A DNA stretch of 64,000 bases, taken from NCBI GenBank assembly GCA_019247305.1, contig JAFAPC010000113.1:1-64000 (forward strand). Reading direction: 5' to 3'. This document shows, piece by piece, positions 9,959 to 18,896 of this stretch. How positions within the stretch are numbered: position 1 is the stretch's first letter; each line of letters opens with the position of its first letter. The DNA comes from Pseudonocardiales bacterium. GTDB lineage: Bacteria > Actinomycetota > Actinomycetes > Mycobacteriales > Pseudonocardiaceae. The notes under the pieces are model-generated. The model saw only the letters and a program-made list of their open reading frames with translations, was not told the origin of the DNA and ran no database searches. Position numbers and translations under genes: made by a program.

Positions 9959-11278
9959 CGGGGAAGCGATGAGGGCGTGCAGGGGGATGGCGAGGAAGTA
10001 GGCGGTGGCGGCTAGGAGGAGTAGGTCGGGGGCCCGGCCGGTGGGGGGGACCACGGTGGCGGCGAGGGCAACGGCGAGGACATAGCCGACGTTGAACAGC
10101 GTGTCATAGAGCGCGAAGACCCGACCGCGCGCGCTGTCCACGACGTCGGCCTGCACCGTGGCGTCCAGGCTCAGCTTCACCACTTGACCAGCCGTGGCCA
10201 GCACAAACGCGGCGAGGAGAAGTGTTGGCATGATCATGGGCGGGCCGAGGGTGGCGAGCGCTGATCCGGCGGTGAGCAGGGCCCCGTGCACGGTGCGCCG
10301 CCGGCCGAAGCGGGCCACCAACGCAGGCGTGAGCACTGCCGCGAGCAGCAATCCAGCCGCCCCGGCGGCGAGCAGTTCGCACACTCCGGCCAACCCGGCC
10401 CGAAACAGCCCGTGGGGGGTGAAGAAGTTGCGGTAGAGCAGCAGCGCCACCAGGGTCGCGATGCCCAGCGACAGCCGGTGCACCAGCAGCGCCAGCAGGC
10501 CCGCGGCGACGCTGGGGACCCGCGCCGCTGCGGCCAGGCCGTCGCGCAGCCCGCTGGCCACCGCGTGGATGGTCCCTGCGGCGGGGCGGCCGGGTTCGCC
10601 GGCACCGAGGCGATCCGGACCCAGCGCCCCGCGAGGCAAACCCGCCGCGATCGCCGCCGCGACCAGTGAGCCCAGCACCGCAACGGCCGTCACCCCGGCC
10701 GATGCGGTGTTGCCCGGCCCGATCAGGCCGCGCAACCCGATCGCGCACATCCCGCCCAGCGCGGTGACCGCCGCGCCGACGGTAGCGGCCAGCGCGTTAG
10801 CCTGGACCAGTTGGTGCGGGGGTGCGACATGCGGCAATCCCGCGGACATCCCGACCAGCACGAACCGACTTAACCCGGTGACCAGCAGGGCGCCGAGATA
10901 CAACGGCGCCCCCGCTACCCCGACCCCAACCGCCAGCGCCACCGCTACGATCGGAACACCCCGCAGCAGGTTCGCCACCATCAGGATCCGGCGACGGTCC
11001 CAGCGGTCCAGCAGCGCCCCCGTGAACGGCCCCACTAAGGAGTACGGCAGCAGCAGCACGGCGAGCCCGGCCGCTATCGCCATCGGGGCGGCTTGGCGCT
11101 CCGGGTTGAACAGCACGGCACCGCCCAACCCGGCCTGGAACACCCCGTCGCCCCATTGCGCGGCGAAGCGGGACGCCAGCAACCGGCCCAAGCCGTGGGT
11201 GCCCAGCAGTAGCCGCCGCACCCCGGCGCGGTCAGTCACGCTAGTGGCGGTACCAGTTGGGGACAGGGTCACGACCAT
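9935..11278 (-). CDS. MFS transporter
   Basis: multiple hydrophobic helices, RFAAQWGDGVFQAG...GALLDRWDRRRILMVANL. Confidence 0.85.
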   Translation of the reverse strand: MVVTLSPTGTATSVTDRAGVRRLLLGTHGLGRLLASRFAAQWGDGVFQAGLGGAVLFNPERQAAPMAIAAGLAVLLLPYSLVGPFTGALLDRWDRRRILMVANLLRGVPIVAVALAVGVGVAGAPLYLGALLVTGLSRFVLVGMSAGLPHVAPPHQLVQANALAATVGAAVTALGGMCAIGLRGLIGPGNTASAGVTAVAVLGSLVAAAIAAGLPRGALGPDRLGAGEPGRPAAGTIHAVASGLRDGLAAAARVPSVAAGLLALLVHRLSLGIATLVALLLYRNFFTPHGLFRAGLAGVCELLAAGAAGLLLAAVLTPALVARFGRRRTVHGALLTAGSALATLGPPMIMPTLLLAAFVLATAGQVVKLSLDATVQADVVDSARGRVFALYDTLFNVGYVLAVALAATVVPPTGRAPDLLLLAATAYFLAIPLHALIASPRSAGSAG

Positions 11279-11349
11279 GCAGGGTAGCGGTGTTAGGTGT
11301 CGAGTCGGGATGTTGGCTCGCTGCGACACGATAACGGCGCTGGGGAACG

Positions 11350-11967
11350 ATGACCCGCAAGCCGATGGCACACTGGATGAGGAAGGTGGGCGGAGAGGAC
11401 ACAGTGAACGTGGTGGAACCCGGATCGGCGCTCGTCGCCACCCCGGGACTGCAGGATGACAACTTCCGGCGCACCGTCGTGTTGATCATCGACCACGGGG
11501 CGCTGGGCACGCTCGGTGTCGTGCTGAACCGGCCCAGCGAGGTGGCGGTGCGCGACGTGCTGCCCTCCTGGGGGCCGCACGCCACGGTGCCGCGGGCCCT
11601 CTACGTCGGCGGGCCGCTGCACCAACGCGCGGCGCTGTGCGTGGCCGCGCTGCCCGCCGGGGTGGACGCCGAGCGTACCCAAGGCATGATCAAAGTACGT
11701 GGGCCGCTGGCCCTGGTCGATCTGGATGCCGATCCCGAGCTGATGGCTCCGCGCCTGCGGGGACTGCGGGTGTTCGCCGGATACGCCGGCTGGGTGCAAG
11801 GCCAGCTGGACTGTGAGATCGACCGGGGGGACTGGCTGGTAGTGCCCGCGCTGCCCGAGGATGTGCTGGCCGGGCCGGACACCGACCTGTGGGGGGCGAT
11901 CTTGCGCCGTCAGGGCATGCCATGGGCGTTGCTGGCCACCTACCCGCTTGACCCGACGCTGAACTAA
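11350..11967 (+). CDS. YqgE/AlgH family (UPF0301) protein
   Basis: GSALVATPGLQDDNFRRTVVLIIDHGALGTLGVVLNRPSE...FAGYAGWVQGQLDCEI. Confidence 0.9.
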   Translation: MTRKPMAHWMRKVGGEDTVNVVEPGSALVATPGLQDDNFRRTVVLIIDHGALGTLGVVLNRPSEVAVRDVLPSWGPHATVPRALYVGGPLHQRAALCVAALPAGVDAERTQGMIKVRGPLALVDLDADPELMAPRLRGLRVFAGYAGWVQGQLDCEIDRGDWLVVPALPEDVLAGPDTDLWGAILRRQGMPWALLATYPLDPTLN

Positions 11968-12514
11968 GGAACGCGGTGCCAGGCTGGTTCTCCCCCGTGC
12001 GCCTGCCTGCCCGGCCTCCTGATGGTGCGGTGCGCGAGAAACCGGGCTCAGAGATGTGAGTCTCGAGGGGTGGTTCTGCGTTTGTGTCAAGCTGCGTGTT
12101 GGCGCACCACGCGTCGAGGTCAATGATCCTCCACGGGAGGACGCCGTTACTGACGCGAGCGAGGTTGTCGAGCGTGTGGCTGTGACGCCGAGGTGTTCTG
12201 CCGTCTTCCCAAGTCTGGGTAGCCGTCAAGCACGCGATTGAGTGTAACAGTTATGCGTGCACGGACGAATATGAACTAGTGTAGACGCCGAGTACGCAGA
12301 CAAGGAGTGCTCGATGGCGCGCTCGACCTGCACCAGGGTCGTCACCGTCATGGCGATCGCCACTGAAGCACACCGTCGTAACGATGATCGTCACGCTCAC
12401 TACCGTCAGCGCAGGCGACCGATGGGGACCGCAGCTCTCTAGCCTGCTCAGACTAGGCGCGATGTATTAAGTGGCCGACCTCGGTGCTGGAGGGCTGGTT
12501 CAGGGAGGAACGTA

Positions 12515-13669
12515 GTGGTCGATCGTGTCAGCGTTGCCCCCCAGATGCTGGCTTGGGCCCGTCAACGCTCAGGGCGAACTGTCGCGGACCTCGCCGGCCG
12601 CTTCCCCAAGCTCGACGATTGGGAGGCTGGGACAAGGCTGCCGACTATGCACCAGCTAGAGGACTATGCGCAGGCTACTTACACCCCTGTAGGCTTCTTT
12701 TTCTTGCCGGAGCCACCTGACGAACGTCTGCCTATTCCTGACTTGCGTACCTTTGGTGATGAGCCAGTGTTGACACCAACACCGGACCTGCTTGACACAA
12801 TTTACGAATGCGAGCACCGCCAAGATTGGTTTAGGAGGTTCGCCGAAGCTGAGGGCGCTGATACGGTGAGCCTCGTCGGGAGCCTCGCCTTGGATGTTGA
12901 CGCGCGCGTAGCAGCGAGTCAGTTGCGTGATGCGCTCGGGTTTGACTTGACCCGGCGCGTTAAGTTCTCCAACTGGACCGAAGCGTTAAGTGGTCTGGCT
13001 GAGCGAGCTGAGGACGCTGGTGTACTTGTTATGATCAGCGGCATTGTTGGTAGTAACACGAGACGCACGCTCAACCCCAAAGAATTTCGCGGCTTCGCTC
13101 TCGTCGATGAAATAGCACCGGTAGTGTTCGTTAACGGTGCAGACACAAAGGCAGCCCAGATTTTCACGCTTGCTCACGAACTAGCGCACGTGACTCTTGG
13201 TGGTTCTGCTGTCTCCCGACCTGATCTCGGACAGCTTGAGGAGAGTAGCGAGACGGAGCGGTGGTGCAATCAGGTCGCGGCAGAGCTCCTTGTTCCTCTG
13301 GGGTCGCTTCAGGAACAGTACTCGACAGACTCCGACCTTACGGTCGAGCTTGAGCGCCTAGCGAAATACTATAAGGTCAGCACGTTAGTAATTCTCAGGC
13401 GCATTTTTGATGCAAACATGATAAGCAGGCGGGAGTTTCGACGCGCCTACGACCGTGAATATGCTCGCATTATTGGCCTCCTTGCCGAGAAGTCACCCGG
13501 TGGTAATTTTTACAATACTCTACCCGTACGCGTCAGCAAGAAGTTCGCTAGAGTACTCATTACTGATACCATAGAGGGCAACACTCTTCATAGAGAGGCT
13601 TTTCGACTACTTGGTTTCAAGAAATTTTCGGCTTTCGAGGAGCTCAGCCGGCGACTCGAGGTTTCCTAA
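12515..13669 (+). CDS. XRE / ImmA-IrrE-like metallopeptidase fusion
   Basis: N-terminal HTH-like region; zinc motif FTLAHELAHVTLGG; stop abuts the next start. Confidence 0.88.
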   Translation: MVDRVSVAPQMLAWARQRSGRTVADLAGRFPKLDDWEAGTRLPTMHQLEDYAQATYTPVGFFFLPEPPDERLPIPDLRTFGDEPVLTPTPDLLDTIYECEHRQDWFRRFAEAEGADTVSLVGSLALDVDARVAASQLRDALGFDLTRRVKFSNWTEALSGLAERAEDAGVLVMISGIVGSNTRRTLNPKEFRGFALVDEIAPVVFVNGADTKAAQIFTLAHELAHVTLGGSAVSRPDLGQLEESSETERWCNQVAAELLVPLGSLQEQYSTDSDLTVELERLAKYYKVSTLVILRRIFDANMISRREFRRAYDREYARIIGLLAEKSPGGNFYNTLPVRVSKKFARVLITDTIEGNTLHREAFRLLGFKKFSAFEELSRRLEVS

Positions 13670-14059
13670 ATGTATCTCATCGACTCCGATGTTTTCATTG
13701 ATGCCAAAAATCGTCATTATGGGTTCGATATTGTGCCAGCCTTCTGGGAATGGATCGTTCGACAACATCAGATGGGACGCGTGTTCACAGTACAGAAGGT
13801 AGCCAATGAGGTGTTGGCGGGTTCCGATGACCTAGCGCAGTGGATGAGTGTTCAACCGGAATCGTTCCGCATTACCGCTGGATCTAACGATCAACCGAAT
13901 TTGCAGAGATTGACACAATGGGTTACCAGCAACAATTTCACACAAGGAGCCATTTCAGACTTCTTGGGGAAAGCTGACTACTATCTCGTGGCACAGGCGG
14001 CCACACTGGGTTACAAGGTAGTCACCCAAGAAACCTCTGATCCGACTTCAAGAAGATAG
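13670..14059 (+). CDS. DUF4411 (PIN-like) protein, probably C-terminally frameshifted
   Basis: MYLIDSDVFIDAKNRHYGFDIVPAFWEWI...ADYYLVAQAATLGYKVVTQE. Confidence 0.82.
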   Translation: MYLIDSDVFIDAKNRHYGFDIVPAFWEWIVRQHQMGRVFTVQKVANEVLAGSDDLAQWMSVQPESFRITAGSNDQPNLQRLTQWVTSNNFTQGAISDFLGKADYYLVAQAATLGYKVVTQETSDPTSRR

Positions 14060-14653
14060 AGTGAAGATCCACGACGCGTGCTGCGCCGTCGGCGTTTTGT
14101 CTATTTCGCCATTTAAAATGCTCCGAGATGAACGAGCTCGTTTCGTTCTCTAATAGAGCTGAAATGAAGTGGAAAATCCATCAAGATCGAAAACATCACA
14201 GGTCACTGGCGAGCGGCCTGCTGCTCGACGCACACCTCATAGGACCGGTAGGCTCTAGCGGTCGGTGTGCCAGGTCAGCCAGTACCAGCAGCCGGTCCCG
14301 CAGCTGCACGTCGATCAGGCCGGGCGCATCGTCGGCCAGGGTTTGAACTGCCCGAGCATCCAGTGCAACCGCCCGAGTTCCTCGACCGTCGGAGCGAGGC
14401 GCCTATGATGTGCGGCGGGACGACCGATGCTCACTTTGGGGGCACCACCCGTTCTGCGGCAACGGTATGGACACTCAGGGGCACCTCGACGACCCCGCCA
14501 GGGATACCGCTGGCGTCGAAGAGCACCTTATCCCAGGCAAACTTGGACGAGGTAGACGCAGCCGTCCGCTCGGCGCAGTCGTGGCTGGAGTCAGTCCGGT
14601 CAGGTACTTAGTGAAGCTACCTGGGAAAACGTGGTCGCCGATTGCAGGGACAT

Positions 14654-14745
14654 TGAGGCTTATTCAGGGCGGCGTTATCGATCTTGTGAGACACCTGCTG
14701 AGCTGCAACGATCAGCCGTCGATCAAGATCGCTGAATAAGCCTCA
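14654..14745. repeat. 92-bp element with 14-bp perfect terminal inverted repeats (MITE-like)
   Basis: TGAGGCTTATTCAG (14654-14667) / CTGAATAAGCCTCA (14732-14745); inner CGATCTTG/CAAGATCG. Confidence 0.6.
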
Positions 14746-14805
14746 TTACTTGTCACCACCAAACACGTATTCAATAGGTCTATTTATCAGCCCTCGCCGA
14801 GACGG

Positions 14806-14855
14806 CCAGGAGGCCCCATCGCCGGGGGGCGGGGCGGATGGGGCCTCCTGGTTTT
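14806..14855 (+). terminator. Rho-independent-type terminator
   Basis: CCAGGAGGCCCCATC...GATGGGGCCTCCTGG perfect 15-bp stem followed by TTTT. Confidence 0.75.
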
Positions 14856-15139
14856 CTCCGACACAGACCGAATCCCCGTTGTGGGTAGGGAGGCGGGGCT
14901 CGGTCTGGTGACCGCGCCGCGGGAAGCTGGGTTGATCCCAGTCGTCAGAGTCCGCGGCGCGGAGCCTTCAGCGACGCCCGAGCTAGTCCTGGGGAGTGCG
15001 GAGCCGGGGTATCACCGCGCGAGTGCCCCACCGCGCCGTTACCACCAGTCCCTCCGAGGCCGAGGGCTGCTGGTCTCTCTCGGATGACTGCTTTCCTAAG
15101 TTCACCCGGATAAGACTGGTGTTTCGATTACGCTCGGTG

Positions 15140-16441
15140 TCAGCGGCGGGTTGACCCTGGCCGCCCGAGGCCAAAGCGATTGCACAGGCTGTCTAGCTCC
15201 CACACCCGACGCCGCGCCCGGCGGTCCAACACGACCACCAGCTCCCGGGCCCATGGGTCGTTGCGGACCAACACCGGGGCGATACGGTCAGCGCGGTCCA
15301 GATGACGGATCGTGTCGGCGTCCCGAGTGCCTTGGGCTTGCGCGAGCGCTCGGGCAGAGTCGATGTGCAAGGTTGCTAGCCGGTTCGCGCTCCCCAGTGC
15401 TTCGACATTGATCGGGTGCGCGGTTAGCCGGTCATAGGCCGCCGGTCCATCCCCCAGTTCTACTGCGATGGCGAGTGAGGCGAGTGCCATGTCGGTGGGC
15501 CCAAAATGCAGCGCCATCGTGTTGCGCTCACCGGTCCGCCGAGCGATCGCGTCCGCCTCACGCAGGTGATCCCGGGCATCCGCAGCGCGATGCGCCCGCG
15601 CGGCATCCAATGCCGCGTACGTGTGCAACAGTCCGTAGGCTTCCGCAGTCGACGGATCCGGCACGGTGGGGTCCGCTTTCTCGGCTAGCGTCTCGATATT
15701 AGCGGTGAGCAGATGCGTGACACGGCCACGCGCAGCACCCGAGTTCATCAGCGCGTTAGAGCGAATATATGCGCCGAACCCGATCAGAGCGGGGTCGCCG
15801 AGCCGCTGGGCCGCGTCATATCCGCGTCGTCCGGCCAGGACCGCGATGGTGTGCTGGCCGAGGAACTTCGCGGTAGACATCGCCACACGGCACGCTTCTA
15901 CGAACGTGGCCAGCGCCCTCTGGCGAGTCTCGGTGTCGCCGGTCACGACGTGCACCTGAAGCTCGATCAGCACCATTCCGAGCCCTCGACCGGACAATGC
16001 GTAGCGCGTCTGGTCGAGGTGGTCCGTCGCCTGGGCGACGAGCCGCGCGAGTTGCTCGATCGGACGAGCAGGCACATCGGGCACGTCATCGAGGGTGACA
16101 TCGCTCAACGCCATACCGATCTCCGGCAGGGTGGCTAAGGCCTCAGCGCTAGCACGATCCGGGGCCAGGTCGGGCTGTCCGGTCAGATCCGCCACCGAAC
16201 AGCCCAGCGCGTTGGCCAGATCCTCGACCAAGCCGCGCCGGTTAAACCCGCGCTTACCCAGTTCCAGCGCGGACAAATACTGCTTGGTGATGCCTGTCAG
16301 CCCAGCCACCACTACCAAGCTCAACCCGCGACGACGCCGAATCATCCGGACACGCGCACCAATCACCGACGCTTCCCCAGCATCCACGACAATCCCCCTC
16401 CGCACCGAGCCCCCCACCGATGCCCGGGACCGTCCCCCCAC
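15140..16441 (-). CDS. XRE-family transcriptional regulator with TPR-like C-terminus
   Basis: VIGARVRMIRRRRGLSLVVVAGLTGITKQYLSALELGKRG; helical-repeat C-terminal region; true start may be downstream. Confidence 0.82.
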   Translation of the reverse strand: MGGRSRASVGGSVRRGIVVDAGEASVIGARVRMIRRRRGLSLVVVAGLTGITKQYLSALELGKRGFNRRGLVEDLANALGCSVADLTGQPDLAPDRASAEALATLPEIGMALSDVTLDDVPDVPARPIEQLARLVAQATDHLDQTRYALSGRGLGMVLIELQVHVVTGDTETRQRALATFVEACRVAMSTAKFLGQHTIAVLAGRRGYDAAQRLGDPALIGFGAYIRSNALMNSGAARGRVTHLLTANIETLAEKADPTVPDPSTAEAYGLLHTYAALDAARAHRAADARDHLREADAIARRTGERNTMALHFGPTDMALASLAIAVELGDGPAAYDRLTAHPINVEALGSANRLATLHIDSARALAQAQGTRDADTIRHLDRADRIAPVLVRNDPWARELVVVLDRRARRRVWELDSLCNRFGLGRPGSTRR

Positions 16442-16624
16442 GGAGCGGAAACCTCGGTGCGGAGGTGACTCAAGGGTACGTGGCGCGGGGTGGCGTCCCG
16501 GCTAGGCGTCGGACGCTGCGTCGCGCTTGCGGTGCTGGTGTGCGTCAGGACGGACTGGGTGATCTCCGTTGGGGCACACTGGGGGCACGCGGCGGCGAGG
16601 GACGGCGGGAGAGGGTGACCGGCG

Positions 16625-17152
16625 ATGAGAGGAAAACGCCTAGGTCAGCGGCAGAGTCCGCCCATCGAGGTGTACCCGGTTGGCCCGGGTCAGGAGTCAG
16701 TGTGGGATTACCCGCGCCCGCCGCGGGCCGAGCGGGTGTCCCGTCGGGTGCGGATCGTGCACGGCGGGATCCTCCTGCTCGACACCGATGACGTGGTCCG
16801 GGTGCTGGAGACCTCGCACCCACCGACCTACTACCTGCCGCGCGCGGAGGTCCGGGTGCCCCTGCGGCCGGCGCCACGGCGCACGATGTGCGAGTGGAAG
16901 GGCGAGGCGTACTACGTCGACCTGGAGGTGCCCGATCTCCCGCCGCTGCGCGACGTCGGGTGGTGGTACCCGCAGCCCGAGCTGCGCTACCCACAACTCA
17001 CCGATCGAGTCGCCCTCTACGCCGGTCGGTTCGACGAGGTAACCCTGGACGGGGAACCGGTGACGCCGCAGCCAGGCGAGTTCTACGGCGGCTGGATCAC
17101 CGCCGATGTCGTCGGCCCCTTCAAAGGCGGCCCCGGCAGCTGGGACTGGTGA
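16625..17152 (+). CDS. DUF427-like protein
   Basis: ESVWDYPRPPRAERVSRRVRIVHGGILLLDTDDVVRVLETSHPPTYYLPRAEV. Confidence 0.82.
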   Translation: MRGKRLGQRQSPPIEVYPVGPGQESVWDYPRPPRAERVSRRVRIVHGGILLLDTDDVVRVLETSHPPTYYLPRAEVRVPLRPAPRRTMCEWKGEAYYVDLEVPDLPPLRDVGWWYPQPELRYPQLTDRVALYAGRFDEVTLDGEPVTPQPGEFYGGWITADVVGPFKGGPGSWDW

Positions 17153-17154
17153 GC
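17136..17154 (+). repeat. 19-bp direct repeat copy 1 (GCAGCTGGGACTGGTGAGC)
   Basis: identical to 17856-17874; spans the end of the DUF427 gene. Confidence 0.9.
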
Positions 17155-17177
17155 CTTCGCCGGCAAAGCATCACAGG

Positions 17178-17558
17178 TTATCGAAGTAGTTGCACGCGGA
17201 TGGGCAAATCGAGCTCAGCCCACGCGCGGTCTGCGGTCAGCACCTCGGCGGGAACGCTGCGGACGGTCAGCGCAAGGCAGCAGCGGTCGCCAAGGGACAG
17301 CGCTCGTCCGCCGTGCAGACCGCGTAGGGCACCAGCCAGCTCGGCGTCCTGCGCAAGCACGGGTTCTATCGTGACGCCGGCTGCGGTGAGCAGCTCTCGC
17401 AGCCGGCGCGCGTCGATGTTCACCTCCACGAGCTTGCCGACGACCTCGGCCAGGTTGGCGGTACCGAGCGAGCCGCGGGGCAGAGCTTCGGCTACCTGAT
17501 CAGCGCCTGGTTCATCGTGAATGAGGGCCAGGATCGCGGAGGCGTCAAGGACGGTCAC
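17178..17558 (-). CDS. vapC: VapC-type PIN toxin
   Basis: [22 protein letters not shown]...[13 protein letters not shown]...VLTADRAW. Confidence 0.88.
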   Translation of the reverse strand: MTVLDASAILALIHDEPGADQVAEALPRGSLGTANLAEVVGKLVEVNIDARRLRELLTAAGVTIEPVLAQDAELAGALRGLHGGRALSLGDRCCLALTVRSVPAEVLTADRAWAELDLPIRVQLLR

Positions 17559-17803
17559 TCGGCAGCTGCGGCGGCGCGTCGCTCGGCCAGCAACTCGTCT
17601 ACCAAGGATCGGGTCTGCGGGATTGTCGTGCCAAGGCGCCGTAACTCGGACACGGCATCTTGGGGTCGCTCCAGGATGAGCCGACCGCCCGCCAGGTGGA
17701 GGTGCAGTCGATCGCCGGGAGACAGCCCGAGTGCCGCACGAACCTCAGCCGGGATGACGAGACGACCCTGCTGCCCCAGCACCACCGTGGCATCCACGGT
17801 CAC
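17555..17803 (-). CDS. AbrB/MazE-type antitoxin
   Basis: [31 protein letters not shown], overlaps vapC by 4 nt. Confidence 0.85.
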   Translation of the reverse strand: MTVDATVVLGQQGRLVIPAEVRAALGLSPGDRLHLHLAGGRLILERPQDAVSELRRLGTTIPQTRSLVDELLAERRAAAAAE

Positions 17804-17855
17804 ATTGTGCCACGCCTTCCCGGCTGCTGCCACACCGCGCGAAGCGGGTGAGGCC

Positions 17856-17874
17856 GCAGCTGGGACTGGTGAGC
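17856..17874 (+). repeat. 19-bp direct repeat copy 2
   Basis: identical to 17136-17154. Confidence 0.9.
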
Positions 17875-17955
17875 TGAGAGGGGTTCTAGTGGGTTGCACC
17901 CGGACGTAGGATCTCCCCACGCTTACCTTGCAACCCCTGACCGAGGAGCCGCACC

Positions 17956-18780
17956 ATGGCCGACACTCGGCCCCCCAGGCCGGACTCCGCACTGACCTCC
18001 ACGATCAGATTTGATGTGCCGCATTCGGCGCGGATCTGGAATTACTGGATGGGCGGCAAGGACAACTACGCGGTGGACCGTGCCGCCGGTGACGCCTTCG
18101 CTGAGCTGTTCCCGGACATCGTCACCGTGGCCAAGCAGACCCGGCAGTTCCTCATCCGTGTCGTGCGTTTCTTGGCCGGTGAAGCCGGGGTACGTCAGTT
18201 CCTCGACATCGGCACCGGGCTGCCCACGATGCAGAACACCCACGAGGTCGCCCAGCAGGTCGCGCCCGAGTCCCGGATCGTCTACGTCGATAACGACCCG
18301 CTGGTGTTGGCGCACGCCCGCGCCCTGCTGCACAACACCACCCCCGAGGGCGTGACCACCTACGTCGAGGCCAACTTCCACGACCCAGAGTTGATCATCT
18401 CCGATGCCCGCAACGTGCTGAACTTCCGCCAGCCCATCGCGGTCATGTTCCTGAGCGTGCTTGGCCATGTCGCCGACGTTGAGGAGATGCACTCCATCGT
18501 GGCGCGGATGATGGCCGCCGTCCCCTCCGGCAGCTACCTGGCGCTATCTGACACCACCAAGACCAGTGCGGCCCACACCGAGGCCCTCGCGAAGTATGCG
18601 GAAACGGGAGCCATCCCTTACCGCCAGAGCAGCGTCGAGCAGATCAGGCAGTGCTTCGAGGGCCTGGAGATGGTGGACCCCGGCTTGGTGCCGATCAACC
18701 AGTGGCGGCCGGACACCGTCGAGATCGGCAAGATCAAACCGTTTAAAATCAACTACGGCGCCGTGGCGCGCAAGCCGTGA
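17956..18780 (+). CDS. DUF574-type SAM-dependent methyltransferase
   Basis: IRFDVPHSARIWNYWMGGKDNYAVDR...RQFLDIGTGLPT...RIVYVDNDPLVLAHARALL. Confidence 0.93.
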   Translation: MADTRPPRPDSALTSTIRFDVPHSARIWNYWMGGKDNYAVDRAAGDAFAELFPDIVTVAKQTRQFLIRVVRFLAGEAGVRQFLDIGTGLPTMQNTHEVAQQVAPESRIVYVDNDPLVLAHARALLHNTTPEGVTTYVEANFHDPELIISDARNVLNFRQPIAVMFLSVLGHVADVEEMHSIVARMMAAVPSGSYLALSDTTKTSAAHTEALAKYAETGAIPYRQSSVEQIRQCFEGLEMVDPGLVPINQWRPDTVEIGKIKPFKINYGAVARKP

Positions 18781-18794
18781 GCGAGGGAACCTGC

Positions 18795-18896
18795 ACTATC
18801 CGCAACCGACTGGTTCGGTTGCCCGCTCCGGTGGCCGGTGTGATGAGGTAAGCCTGGACGGGGCGCGGGTGAGTGCTACGGCGGCTGGTAGCGGGT
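18795..18896 (+). pseudogene. DUF427 C-terminal remnant
   Basis: LHYPQPTGSVARSGGRCDEVSLDGARVS resembles LRYPQLTDRVALYAGRFDEVTLDGEPVT of the 16.6-kb DUF427 gene. Confidence 0.6.

Noticed and set aside
10461-11459. 332-aa plus-strand ORF opposite the MFS transporter
   Set aside because: Antisense to a well-supported membrane protein; Pro/Ser/Ala-rich spurious sequence.
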